Shown here piece after piece: positions 27,177 through 40,167 of a stretch of 64,000 bases of DNA. Within the stretch, counting starts at the first letter, position 1, and every line of letters begins with the position of its first letter. Where the stretch lies: contig JAZAQT010000154.1 in NCBI GenBank assembly GCA_036417435.1, positions 113,951-177,950 of the forward strand, read 5' to 3'. Below the pieces are notes generated by a model, which searched no databases, was not told where the DNA came from, and saw only the letters and a program-made list of their open reading frames with translations. Origin of the DNA: Inia geoffrensis (taxonomy: Eukaryota > Chordata > Mammalia > Artiodactyla > Iniidae). The position numbers were made by a program, and so were the translations under genes.

Positions 27177-28520
27177 TACGCTAACCCTAAGCCATTGCCG
27201 TACCCTAAGCTGTACCCTAATCAATCCCCATTCCCTAACCCTAACCCTAACCCTAACCCTTAACGTGACCCTCTTCCGAGGCCTTACCCTCACCCGTGCC
27301 CTAATCGTAAGCAGTACACTAACACTAACTAGTGACCTCACACGTACGCTAAACCTTAAGCGTTGTGGTACCCTAAACTCTGCCCTAATATCTCCCCATT
27401 CCCTAACCCTAACCCTAACCCGAATCCTGACCCTGACCCTCACCCGAAGCCTTACCCTCACCCGTGCCCTAATCTTAACCAGGACACTAACACTAACCCT
27501 TGCCCTCACACAAACGCTAACACTTAATCGTTGTCGTATCCTAAACTGTACCCTAATCCCTCCCCATTCCCTAACCCTAACCCTAACCCGAATCCTAACC
27601 CTGACCCTCACCTGAAGCCTTACCCTCACCCGTGCCCTAATCTTAACCAGGACACTAACACTAACCCTTGCCCTCACACAAACGCTAACCCTTAAGCACT
27701 GTCTTATCCTAAGCTGTACCCTAATCCCTCTGCATTCCTTAACCCTTACCCTAACACGAATCCTAACCCTGACCCTCACCCGAAGCCTTACCCTCACCCG
27801 TGCCCTAATCTTAACCAGGACACCAACACTAACTCGTGCTCTCAAACGTACGCTAAACCTTAAGCGTTGTCGTACCCTAAATTGTACCCTAAACCCTCCC
27901 TATTCCTTAACCCTAACCCTAACCCCATCCCTAAACCTGACCCACTTCCGATGCCCTACCCTAACCAATGCCCTAATCTTAACCAGTACACAAGCACTAA
28001 TTCATGCCCTCAAACGTACGCTAACCCTTAAGCATTGTCATACCCTATCCTGTACCCTAATCCCTCCCCATTCCCTAACCCTAACCCTAAGCGAAACCCT
28101 GAACGTGACCCTTTTCCGATGCCTTACCCTCATCGGTGCCCTTGTCTTAACAAGTACACCAAAACTAACTCGTGCCCTCACACTTACGCTAACCCTTAAG
28201 CATTGTCGTACCCTAACCTGTACCCTAATCCCTCTCCATTCCCTAACCCTAACCCTAACCCGAATCCTAACCCTGACCCTCACCCGAAGACTTACCCTCA
28301 CCCGTGCCCTAATCTTAACCAGGACACCAAGACCAACTCGTGCCCTCACACGTACGCTAACACTAAACCACAGTGGTACCCTAACCTGTACCCTAATCCC
28401 TCTCCATTCCCTAACCCTAACCCTAACCTGAAACCTAACCATGACACTCACCCGAAACTTCACCCTCACCCGTGTCCTAATTTTAACCAGTACATCAACA
28501 CTAAACCATGCCCTCTAACG
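27177..28520 (+). repeat. Canonical 8-mer HOR m1 to m8
   Basis: Exactly 1344 bp with no indel. The m2 second half is m7-like (CCCGAATCC, CACCCGAAGCC). m3 starts CTAACACTTAATCG, a variant shared with 29.7, 30.9, 32.2 and 32.5 kb. Confidence 0.87.
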
Positions 28521-29024
28521 TACGCTAACCCTAAGCCATTGCCGTACCCTAACCTGTACCCTAATCAATACCCATTCCCTAACCCTAACCCTAACGCTAA
28601 CTTTTAACGTGACCCTCTTCCGAGGCCTTACCCTCACCCGTGCCCTAATCGTAAGCAGTACACTAACACTAACTAGTGACCTCAAACGTACGCTAAACCT
28701 TAAGCGTTGTGGTACCCTAAACTGTGCCCTAATATCTCCCCATTCCCTAACCCTAACCCTAACCCGAATTCTATCCCTGACCCTCACCCGAAACCTTAGC
28801 CTCACCCGTGCCCTAATCTTAACCAGGACACCAACACTAACATGTGCCCTCACACGTACGCTAACCCTAAATCGTTGTCGTACCCTAAACTGTACCCTAA
28901 TCACTCTCCATTCCCTAACCCTAACCCTAACCTGAAACCTAACCATGACACTCACCCGAAACTTCACCCTCACCCGTGTCCTAATTTTAACCAGTACATC
29001 AACACTAAACCATGCCCTCTAACG
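28521..29024 (+). repeat. 3-mer block m1-m2-m3/8
   Basis: 504 bp. The unit at 28857 starts like m3 (ATCGTTGTCG) and switches to an m8 tail at the anchor. Confidence 0.78.
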
Positions 29025-29695
29025 TACGCTAACCCTAAGCCATTGCCGTACCCTAACCTGTACCCTAATCAATACCCATTCCCTAACCCTAACCCTAACC
29101 CCAACCCTTAACGTGACCCTCTTCCGAGACCTTACCCTCCCCCGTGCCCTAATCGTAAGCAGTACACTAACACTAGCTAGTGACCTCGACGTACGCTAAA
29201 CCTTAAGCGTTGTGGTACCCTAAACTGTGCCCTAATATCTCCCCATTCCCTAACCCTCACCCTAACCCGAATCCTAACCCTGACCCTCACCTGAAGCCTT
29301 ACCCTCACCCGTGCCCTAATCTTAACCAGGACACTAACACTAACCCTTACCCTCACACGAACGCTAACCCTTAAGCACTGTCGTACCCTAAGCTGTAACC
29401 TAATCCCTCTGCATTCCTTAACCCTAACCCTAACCCGAATCCTAACCCTGACCCTCACCCGAAACCTTACCCTCACCCGTGCCCTAATCTTAACCAGGAC
29501 ACCAACACTAACATGTGCCCTCACACGTACGCTAACCCTTAATCGTTGTCGTACCCTAAACTGTACCCTAATCCCTCCCCATTCCCTAACCCTAACCCTA
29601 ACCCGAATCCTAACCCTGACCCTCACCTGAAGCCTTACCCTCACCCGTGCCCTAATCTTAACCAGGACACTCACACTAACCCTTGCCCTCACACA
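29025..29695 (+). repeat. 4-mer block m1-m2*-m4-m3
   Basis: 671 bp. An m2* block that does not continue to m5. The m4 unit passes to m3 through an ACATGTGCCC tail. Confidence 0.78.
29171..29182. repeat. 12-bp palindrome in m2*
   Basis: Followed by CCTCGACGTACG with the one-base deletion typical of this subfamily. Confidence 0.95.
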
Positions 29696-31879
29696 AACGC
29701 TAACACTTAATCGTTGTCGTACCCTAAACTGTACCCTAATCAATCCCCATTCCCTAACCCTAACCCTAACCCTAACCCTTAACGTGACCCTCTTCTGAGG
29801 CCTTACCCTCACCCGTGCCCTAATCGTAAGCAGTACACTAACACTAACTAGTGACCTCACACGTACGCTAAACCTTAAGCGTTGTGGTACCCTAAACTGT
29901 GCCCTAATATCTCCCCATTCCCTAACCCTAACCCTAAGCCGAATCCTAACCCTGACCCTCACCTGAAGCCTTAACCTCACCCGTGCCCTAATCTTAACCA
30001 GGACACCAACACTAACTCGTGCTCTCACACGTACGTCCACCCTTAATCGTTGTCGTACCCTAAACTGTACCCTAATCCCTCCCCATTCCCTAACCCTAAC
30101 CCTAACCCGAATCCTAACCCTGACCCTCACCTGAAGCCTTACCCGCACCCGTGCCCTAATCTTAACCAGGACACTAACACTAACCCTTGCCCTCACACAA
30201 ACGCTAACCCTTAAGCACTGCCGTATCCTAAGCTGTACCCTAATCCCTCTGCATTCCTTAACCCTAACTCTAACACGAATCCTAACCCTGACCCTCACCC
30301 GAAGCCTTACCCTCACCCGTGCCCTAATCTTAACCAGGACACCAACACTAACTCGTGCTCTCACACGTACGCTAAACCTTAAGCGTTGTCGTACCTTAAA
30401 TTGTACCCTAAACCCTCCCAATTCCTTAACCCTAACCCTAACCCCATCTCTAAACCTGACCCACTTCCGATGCCCTACCCTAACCAATGCCCTAATCTTA
30501 ACCAGTACACAAGCACTAACTCATGCCCTCAAACGTACGCTAACCCTTAAGCATTGTCGTACCCTATCCTGTACCCTAATCCCTCCCCATTCCCTAACCC
30601 TAACCCTAAGCGAAACCCTGAACGTGACCCTTTTCCGAGGCCTTACCCTCATCGGTGCCCTTGTCTTAACCAGTACACCAAAACTAACTCGTGCCCTCAC
30701 ACTTACGCTAACCCTTAAGCATTGTCGTACCCTAACCTGTACCCTAATCCCTCTCCATTCCCTAACCCTAACCCTAACCCGAATCCTAACCCTGACCCTC
30801 ACCCGAAGCCTTACCCTCACCCGTGCCCTAATCTTAACCAGGACACTAACACTAACCCTTGCCCTCACACAAACGCTAACACTTAATCGTTGTCGTATCC
30901 TAAACTGTACCCTAATCCCTCCCCATTCCCTAACCCTAACCCTAACCCGAATCCTAACCCTGACCCTCTCCTGAAGCCTTACCCTCACCCGTGCCCTAAT
31001 CTTAACCAGGACACTAACACTAACCCTTGCCCTCACACAAACGCTAACCCTTAAGCACTGTCGTATCCTAAGCTGTACCCTAATCCCTCTGCATTCCTTA
31101 ACCCTAACCCTAACACGAATCCTAACCCTGACCCTCACCCGAAGCCTTACCCTCACCCGTGCCCTAATCTTAACCAGGACACCAACACTAACTCGTGCTC
31201 TCACACATACGCTAAACCTTAAGCGTTGTCGTACCCTAAATTGTACCCTAATCCCTCCCCATTCCTTAACCCTAACCCTAACCCCATCCCTAAACCTAAC
31301 CCACTTCCGATGCCCTACACTAACCAATGCCCTAAACTTAACCAGTACAGAAGCAGTAACTCATGCCCTCAAACGTACGCTAACCCTTAAGCATTGTCGT
31401 ACCCTATCCTGTACCCTAATCCCTCCCCATTCCCTAACCCTAACCCTAAGCGAAATCCTGAACGTGACACTTTTCCGAGGCCTTACCCTCATCGGTGCCC
31501 TTGTCTTAACCAGTACACCAACACTAACTCTTGCCCTCACACTTACGCTAACGCTTAAGCATTGTCGTACCCTAACCTGTACCCTACTCCCTCTCCATTC
31601 CCGAACCCTAACCCTAACCCGAATCCTAACCCTGACCCTCACCCGAAGCCTTACCCTCAACCGTGCCCTAATCTTAATCAGGACACCAAGACTAACTCGT
31701 GCTCTCACACATACGCTAACACTAAACCGCAGCGGTACCCTAACCTGTTACCTAATCCCTCTCCATTCCCTAACCCTAACCCTAACCTGAAACCTAACCA
31801 TGACACTCACCCGAAACTTCACTCTCACCCGTGTCCTAATTTTAACCAGTACATCAACGCTAACCCATGCCCTCTAACG
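29696..31879 (+). repeat. 13-mer block m1-m2-m3x-m4-m5-m6-m7-m3-m4-m5-m6-m7-m8
   Basis: 2184 bp, no indel. The m1 head is m3-like (ATCGTTGTCG, AAACTG) before AATCAATCCCC. The m7 to m3 skip at about 30704-30872 doubles the m4 to m7 run. Confidence 0.78.
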
Positions 31880-32215
31880 TACGCTAACCCTAAGCCATTG
31901 CCGTACTTTAACCTGTACCCTAATCAATCCCCATTCCCTAACCCTAACCCTAACCCTAACCCTTAACGTGACCCTCTTCCGAGGCCTTACCCTCACCCGT
32001 GCCTTAATCGTAAGCAGTGCACTAACACTAACTACTGACCTCACACGTACGCTAAACCTTAAGCGTTGTGGTACCCTAAACTGTGCCCTAATATCTCCCC
32101 ATTCCCTAACCTTAACCCTAACCCGAATCCTAACCCTGACCCTCACCTGAAGCCTTACCCTCACCCGTGCCCTAATCTTAACCAGGACACTAACACTAAC
32201 CCTTGCCCTCACACA
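31880..32215 (+). repeat. 2-mer block m1-m2
   Basis: 336 bp, the shortest block in the window. The m2 has an m3-like tail and leads straight into another m1 whose head is m3-like. Confidence 0.78.
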
Positions 32216-33559
32216 AACGCTAACACTTAATCGTTGTCGTACCCTAAACTGTGCCCTAATCAATCCCCATTCCCTAACCCTAACCCTAACCCTAACCCTT
32301 AACGTGACCCTCTTCCGAGGCCTTACCCTCACCCGTGCCCTAATCGTAAGCAGTACACTAACACTAACTAGTGACCTCACAGCTACGCTAAACCTTAAGC
32401 GTTGTGGTACCCTAAACTCTGCCCTAATGTCTCCCCATTCCCTAACCCTAACCCTAACCCGAATCCTAACCCTGACCCTCACCCGAAGCCTTACCCTCAC
32501 CCGTGCCCTAATCTTAACCAGGACACTAACACTAACCCTTGCCCTCACACAAACGCTAACACTTAATCGTTGTCGTACCCTAAACTGTACCCTAATCCCT
32601 CCCCATTCCCTAACCCTAACCTTAACCCGAATCCTAACCCTTACCATCACCTGAAGCCTTACCCTCACCCGTGCCCTAAACTTAACCAAGACACTAACAC
32701 TAACCCTTGCCCTCACACGAACGCTAACCCTTAAGCACTGTCGTGCCCTAAGCTGTACCCAAATCCCTCTGCATTCCTTAACCCTAACCCTAACACGAAT
32801 CCTAACCCTGACCCTCACCCGAAGCCTTACCCTCACCCATGCCCTATTCTTAACCAGGACACCAACACTAACTCGTGCCCTCACACGTACGCTAAACCTT
32901 TAGCGTTGTCGTACCCTAAATTGTACCCTAAACCCTCCCCATTCCTTAACCCTAACCCTAACCCCATCCCTAAACCTGAACCTCTTCCGATGCCCTACCC
33001 TAACCAATGCCCTAATCTTAACCAGTACACAAACACTAACTCATGCCCTCAAACGTACGCTAACCCTTAAGCATTGTCGTACCCTATCCTGTACCCTAAT
33101 CCCTCCCCATTCCCTAACCCTAACCCTAAGCGAAACCCTGAACGTAACCCTTTTCCGAGGCCTTACCCTCATCGGTGCCCTTGTCTTAACCAGTACACCA
33201 ACACTAACACGTGCCCTCACACTTACGCTAACCCTTAAGCATTGTCGTACCCTAACCAGTACCCTAATCCCTCTCCATTCCCTAACCCTATCCCTAACCC
33301 GAATCCTAAACCTGAACCTCACCCGAAGCCTTACCCTCACCCGTGCCCTAATCTTAACCAGGACACCAAGACTAACTCGTGCCCTCACACATACGCTAAC
33401 AATAAAACGCAGCGGTACCCTAACCTGTACCCTAAGCCCTCTCCATTCCCTAACCCTAACCCTAACCTGAAACCTAACCATGACACTCACACGAAACTTT
33501 ACCCGCACCCGTGTCCTAATTTTAACCAGTACATCAACACTAATTCATGCACTCTAACG
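32216..33559 (+). repeat. Canonical 8-mer HOR m1 to m8
   Basis: Exactly 1344 bp. The m2 unit shows CTCACAGCTACG in place of CTCACACGTACG, a local transposition-like base change. Confidence 0.85.
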
Positions 33560-34122
33560 TACGCTAACCCTAAGCCATTGCCGTACCCTAACCTGTACCC
33601 TAATCAATCGCCATTCCCTAACCCAATCCCTAACCCTAACCCTTAACGTGACCCTCTTCCGAGACCTTACCCTCCCCCATGCCCTAATCGTAAGCAGTAC
33701 ACTAACACTAGCTAGTGACCTCGACGTACGCTAAACCTTATGCATTGTGGTACCCTAAACTGTGCCTTAATATCTCCCCATTCCCTAACCATAACCCTAA
33801 CCCGAATCCTAACCCTGACCCTCACCTGAAGCCTTATCCTCACCCGTGCCCTAATCTTAACCAGGACACTAACACTAACCCTTGCCCTCACACGAACGCT
33901 AACCCTTAAGCACTGTCGTACCCTAAGCTGTACCCTAATCCCTCTGCATTCCTTAACCCTAACCCTAACACGAATCCTAACCCTGACCCTCACCCGTAGC
34001 CTTACCCTCACCCGTGGCCTAATCTTAACCAGGACACCAAGACTAACTCGTGCACTCACACGTACGCTAACACTGAACCGCAGCGGTACCCTAACCTGTA
34101 CCCTAATCCCTCTCCATTCCAT
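33560..34122 (+). repeat. m1-m2*-m4-m8 block, last unit truncated
   Basis: 563 bp. m2* palindrome at 33706-33717. The m8 unit starting at 34063 has only its first 10 hexamers (34063-34122). Confidence 0.82.
33706..33717. repeat. 12-bp palindrome in m2*
   Basis: Preceded by CTCCCCCATG, a one-base variant of the subfamily's CTCCCCCGTG. Confidence 0.95.
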
Positions 34123-34152
34123 AACCCTAACCCTAACCCTAACCCTAACCCT
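34123..34152 (+). repeat. Five perfect AACCCT telomeric hexamers
   Basis: One of the two longest perfect telomeric runs I found. It sits on the junction where the truncated m8 unit meets m1. Confidence 0.95.
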
Positions 34153-34961
34153 AACCTGTACACTAATCAATCCCCATTCCATAACCCTAACCCTAACCCT
34201 AACCCTTAACGTGACCCTCTTCCGAGGCCTTACCCTCACCCGTGCCCTAATCGTAAGCAGTACACTAACACTAACTAGTGACCTCACACGTACGCTAAAT
34301 CTTAAGCGTTGTGGTACCCTAAACTGTGCCCTAATATCTCCCCATTCCCTAACCCTAACCCTAACCCGAATTCTATCCCTGACCCTCACCCGAAACCTTA
34401 CCCTCTCCCGTGCCCTAATCTTAACCAGGACACCAACACTAAATCGTGCCCTCACACGTACGCTAACCCTTAATCGTTGTCGTACCCTAAACTGTACCCT
34501 AATCCCTCCCCATTCCGTAACCCTAACCCTAACCCGAATCCTAACCCTGACCCTCACCTGAAGCCTTACCCTCACCCGTGCCCTAATCTTAACCAGGACA
34601 CTAACACTAACCCTTGCCCTCACACGAACGCTAACCCTTAAGCACTGTCGTACCCTAAGCTGTACCCTAAACCCTCTGCATTCCTTAACCCTAACCCTAA
34701 CACGAATCCTAACCCTGACCCTCACCCGTAGCCTTACCCTCACCCGTGCCCTAATCTTAACCAGGACACCAAGACTAACTCGTGCACTCACACGTACGCT
34801 AACACTAAACCGCAGCGGTACCCTAACCTGTACCCTAATCCCTCTCCATTCACAACCCTAACCCTAACCTGAAACCTAACCATGACACTCTCCCGAAACT
34901 TTACCCTCACCCGTGTCCTAATTTTAACCAGTACATCAACACTAACCCATGCCCTCTAACG
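34123..34961 (+). repeat. 5-mer block m1-m2-m3-m4-m8
   Basis: 839 bp. Its m1 lacks the usual TACGCT start and opens with five perfect AACCCT hexamers. One base is missing at CCATTCACAACC (34846). Confidence 0.8.
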
Positions 34962-35633
34962 TACGCTAACCCTAAGCCATTGCCGTACCCTAACCTGTAC
35001 CCTAATCAATCCCCATTCCATAACCCTAACCCTAACCCTAACCCTTAACTTGACCCTCTTCCGAGGCCTTACCCTCACCCGTGCCCTAATCGTAAGCAGT
35101 ACACTAACACTAACTAGTGACCTCACACGTACGCTAAACCTTAAGCGTTGTGGTACCGTAAACTGTGCCCTAATATCTCCCCATTCCCTAACACTAACCC
35201 TAACCCGAATTCTATCCCTGACCCTTACCCGAAACCTTACCCTCACCCGTGCCCTAATCTTAACCAGGACACCAACACTAACTCGTGCCCTCACACGTAC
35301 GCTAAACCTTAAGCGTTGTCGTACCCTAAATTGCAACCTAATCCCTCCCCATTCCTTAAACCTAACCCTAACCACATCCCTAAACCTGACCCACTTCCGA
35401 TGCCCTACCCTAACCAATGCCGTAATCTTAAACAGTACACAAACACTAACTCATGCTCTCAAACGTACGCTAACCCTTAAGCATTGTCGTACCCTATCCT
35501 GTATCCTAATCCCTCCCCATTCCCTAACCCTAACCCTAAGCGAAACCCTGAACGTGACCCTTTTCCGAGGCCTTACCCTCATCGGTGCCCTTGTCTTATC
35601 CAGTACACCAACACTAACTCGTGCCCTCACACT
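34962..35633 (+). repeat. 4-mer block m1-m2-m5-m6
   Basis: 672 bp. It skips m3 and m4 and ends without m7 or m8. Confidence 0.78.
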
Positions 35634-36808
35634 TACGCTAACCCTTAAGCATTGTCGTACCCTAACCTGTACCCTAATCCCTCTCCATTCCCTAACCCTA
35701 ACCCTAACCCTAACCCTTAACGTGACCCTCTTCCGAGACCTTACCCTCCCCCGTGCCCTAATCGTAAGCAGTACACTAACACTAGCTAGTGACCTCGACG
35801 TACGCTAAACCTTAAGCGTTGTTGTACCCTAAACTGTGCCCTAATATCTCCCCATTCCCTAACCCTCACCCTAACCCGAATCCTAGCCCTGACCCTCACC
35901 TGAAGCCTTACCCTCACCCGTGCCCTAATCTTAACCAGAACACTAACAATAACCCTTACCCTCACACGAACGCTAACCCTAAAGGACTGTCGTACCCTAA
36001 ACTGTACCCTAATCCCTCTGCATTCCTTAACCCTAACCCTAACACGAATCCTAACCCTGGCCCTCACCCGAAGCCTTACCCTCACCCGTGCCCTAATCTT
36101 AACCAGGACACCAACACTAACTCGTGCCCTCACACGTACGCTAAACCTTAAGCGTTGTCGTACCCTAAATTGTATCCTAATCCCTCCCCATTCCTTAACC
36201 CTAACCCTATCCCCATCCCTAAACCTGACCTACTTCCGATGCCCTACCCTAACCAATGCCCTAATCTTAACCACTACACAAACACTAACTCATTCCCTCA
36301 AACGTACGCTAACCCTTAAGCATTGTCGTACCCTATCCTGTACCCTAATCCCTCCCCATTCCCTAACCCTAACCCTAAGCGAAACCCTGAACGTGACCCT
36401 TTTCCGAGGCCTTACCCTAATCGGTGCCCTTGTCTTAACCAGTACACCAACCCTAACTCGTGCCCTCACACTTACACTAACCCTTAGGCATTGTCGTACC
36501 CTAACCAGTACCCTAATCCCTCTCCATTCCCTAACCCTAACCCTAACCCGAATCCTAAACCTGACCCTCACCCGAAGTCTTACCCTCACCTGTGCCCTAA
36601 TCTTAACCAGGACACCAAGACTAACTCGTGCCCTCACACGTACGCTAACACTAAACCGCAGCGGTACCCTAACCTGTACCCAAATCCCTCTCCATTCCCT
36701 AACCCTAACCCTAACCTGAAACCTAACCATGACACTCACCCGAAACTTTACCATCACCCGTGTCCTAATTTTAACCAGTACATCAACACTAACCCATGCC
36801 CTCTAACG
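35634..36808 (+). repeat. 7-mer block m7/1-m2*-m4-m5-m6-m7-m8
   Basis: 1175 bp. The first unit has an m7 head (TCTCCATTCC) and an m1 tail from the AACCCT run onward. Palindrome at 35780-35791. Confidence 0.81.
35780..35791. repeat. 12-bp palindrome in m2*
   Basis: Lies in the m7/1 to m2* transition; linked CCGAGACC mark at 35733. Confidence 0.95.
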
Positions 36809-37816
36809 TACGCTAACCCTAAGCCATTGCCGTACCCTAACCTGTACCCGAATCAATCCCCATTCCCTAACCCTAACCCTAACCCTAACCCTTAACGTGA
36901 CCCTCTTCCGAGGCCTTACCCTCCCCCGTGCCCTAATCGTACGCAGTACACTAACACTAACTAGTGACCTCACACGTACGCTAAACCTTAAGCGTTGTGG
37001 TACCCTAAACTGTGCCCTAATATCTCCCCATTCCCTAACACTAACCCTAACCCGAATTCTATCCCTGACCTTTACCCGAAATCTTACCCTCACCCGTGCC
37101 CTAATCTTAACCAGGACACCAACACTAACTCGTGCCCTCACACGTACGCTAAACCTTAAGCGTTGTCGTACCCTAAATTGTACCCTAATCCCTCCCCATT
37201 CCTTAACCCTAACACTAACCCCATCCCTAAACCTGACCCACTTCCGATGCCCTACCCTAACCAATGCCGTAATCTTAAACAGTACACAAACACTAACTCA
37301 TGCTCTCAAACGTACGCTAACCCTTAAGCATTGTCGTACCCTATCCTGTATCCTAATCCCTCCCCATTCCCTAACCCTAACCCTAAGCGAAACCCTGAAC
37401 GTGACCCTTTTCCGAGGCCTTACCCTCATCGGTGCCCTTATCTTAACCAGTACACCAACACTAACTCGTGCCCTCACACTTACGCTAACCCTTAAGCATT
37501 GTCGTACCCTAACCTGTAACCTAATCCCTCTCCATTCCCTAACCCTAACCCTAACCCGAATCCTAACCCTGACCCTCACCCGAAGCCTTACCCTCACCCG
37601 TGCCCTAATCTTAACCAGGACACCAAGACTAACTCGTGCCCTCACACGTTCGCTAACACTAAACCGCAGCGGTACCCTAACCTGTACCCTAATACCTCTC
37701 CATTCCCTAACCCTAACCCTAACCTGAAACCTAACCATGACACTCACCCGAAACTTTACCCTCACCCGTGTCCTAATTTTAACCAGTACATCAACACTAA
37801 GCCATGCACTCTAACG
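36809..37816 (+). repeat. 6-mer block m1-m2-m5-m6-m7-m8
   Basis: 1008 bp, with the m2 to m5 skip also seen at 25498, 35130 and 52095. Confidence 0.8.
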
Positions 37817-38991
37817 TACGCTTACCCTAAGCCATTGCCGTACCCTAACCTGTGCCCTAATCAATCGCCATTCCCTAACCCTAACCCTAACCCTAACCCT
37901 TAACGTGACCCTCTTCCGAGACCTTACCCTCCCCCGTGCCCTAATCGTAAGCAGTACACTAACACTAGCTAGTGACCTCGACGTACGCTAAACCTTAAGC
38001 GTTGTGGTACCCTAAACTGTGCCCTAATATCTCCCCATTCCCTAACCCTCACCCTAACCCGAATCCTAACCCTGACCCTCACCTGAAGCCTTACCCTCAC
38101 CCGTGCCCTAATCTTAACCAGAACACTAACACTGACCCTTACCCTCACACGAACGCTAACCCTAAAGGACTGTCGTACCCTAAACTGTACCCTTATCCCT
38201 CTGCATTCCTTAACCCTAACCCTAACACGAATCTTAACCCTGACCCTCACCCGAAGCCTTACCCTCACCCGTGCCCTAATCTTAACCAGGACACCAACAC
38301 TAACTCGTGCCCTCACACGTACGCTAAACCTTAAGCGTTGTCGTACCCTAAATTGTACCCTAATCCCTCCCCATTCCTTAACCCTAACCCTATCCCCATC
38401 CCTAAACCTGACCCACTTCCGATGCCCTACCCTAACCAATGCCCTAATCTTAACCAGTACACAAACACTAACTCATGCCCTCAAACGTACGCTAACCCTT
38501 AAGCATTTTCGTACCCTATCCTGTACCCTAGTCCCTCCCCATTCCCTAACCCTAACCATAAGCGAAACCCTGAACGTGACCCTTTTCCGAGGCCTTACCC
38601 TCATCGGTGCCCTTGTCTTAACCAGTACACCAACACTAACTCGTGCCCTCACACTTACGCTAACCCTTAAGCATTGTCGTACCCTAACATGTACCCTAAT
38701 CCCTCTCCATTCCCTAACCCTAACCCTAACCCGAATCCTAACCCTGACCCTCACCCGAAGCCTTACCCTCACCCGTGCCCTAATCTTAACCAGGACACCA
38801 AGACTAACTCGTGCCCTCACACGTACGCTAACACTAAACCGCAGCGGTACCCTAACCTGTACCCTAATCCCTCTCCATTCCCTAACACTAACCCTAGCCT
38901 GAAACCTAACCATGACACTCACCCGAAACTTTACCCTCACCCGTGTCCTAATTTTAACCAGTACATCAACACTAACACATGCCCTCTAACG
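37817..38991 (+). repeat. 7-mer block m1-m2*-m4-m5-m6-m7-m8
   Basis: 1175 bp. Same order as 17425-18599, with the CAATCGCCATT anchor shared with 17472 and 33607. Palindrome at 37963-37974. Confidence 0.82.
37963..37974. repeat. 12-bp palindrome in m2*
   Basis: Most downstream copy seen; no m2* unit was found after 38 kb. Confidence 0.93.
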
Positions 38992-40167
38992 TACGCTAAC
39001 CCTAAGCCATTGCCGTACCTTAACCTGTACCCTAATCAATCCCCATTCCCTAACCCTAACCCTAACCCTAACCCTTAACGTGACCCTCTTCCGAGGCCTT
39101 ACCCTCACCCGTGCCCTAATCGTAAGCAGTACACTAACACTAACTAGTGACCTCACACGTACGCTAACCCTTAAGCATTGTCGTACCCTATACTGTACCC
39201 TAATCCCTCCCCATTCCCTAACCCTAACACTAAGCAAAACCCTGAACGTGACCGTTTTCCGAGGCCTTACCCTCATCGGTGCCCTTGTCTTAACCAGGAC
39301 ACCAACACTAACTCGTGCCCTCACACGAACACTAACCCTTAAGCACTGTTGTACCCTAAGCTGTACCCTAATCCCTCTGCATTCCTTAACCCTAACCCTA
39401 ACCCGAATCCTAACCCTGACCCTCACCCGAAACCTTACCCTCACCCGTGCCCTAATCTTAACCAGGACACCAACACTAACACTTGCCCTCACATGTACGC
39501 TAAACCTTAAGCGTTGTCGTACCCTAAATGGTACCCTAATCCCTCCCCATTCCTTCACCCTAACCCTAACTCCATCCCTAAACCTGACCCACTTCCGATG
39601 CCCTACCCTAACCAATGCCCTAATCTTAACCAGTACACAAACACTAACTCATGCCCTCAAACGTACGCTAACCCTTAAGCATTGTCGTACCCTATCCTGT
39701 ACCGTAATCCCTCCCCATTCCCTAACCCTAACCCTAAGAGAAATCCTGAACGTGACCCTTTTCCGAAGCCTTACCCTCATCGGTGCCCTTGTCTTAACCA
39801 GTACACAAACACTAACTTGTGCCCTCACACTTACGCTAACCCTTAAGCACTGTCGTACCCTAACATGTACCCAAATACCTCTCCATTCCCTAACCCTAAC
39901 TCTAACCCGAATCCTAACCCTGACCCTCACCCGAAGCCTTACCCTCACCCGTGCCCTACTCTTAACCAGGACACCAAGACTAACTCGTGCCCTCACACGT
40001 ACGCTAACACTAAACCGCAGCGGTACCCTAACCTGTACCCTAATCCCTCCCCATTCCCTAACCCTAACCCTAACCTGAAACCTAACCATGACACTCACCC
40101 GAAACTTTACTCTCACCCGTGTCCTAATTTTAACCAGTACATCAACACTAACCCATGCCCTCTAACG
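38992..40167 (+). repeat. 7-mer block m1-m6-m4-m5-m6-m7-m8
   Basis: 1176 bp. An unusual m6 with GACCGTTTTCC joins m4 at 39328. The same m6 to m4 junction and base variant occur at 42521. Confidence 0.79.

Noticed and set aside
34063..34174. A separate non-satellite spacer at the short unit
   Set aside because: The 60-bp interval is fully explained as the first 10 hexamers of m8 fused to the AACCCT run and m1.
17571..37974. CACTAGCTAGTG as a transposon target or attachment site
   Set aside because: It arises by one substitution from the ordinary CACTAACTAGTG, has no flanking inverted repeats or insertion, and is inherited with its unit.
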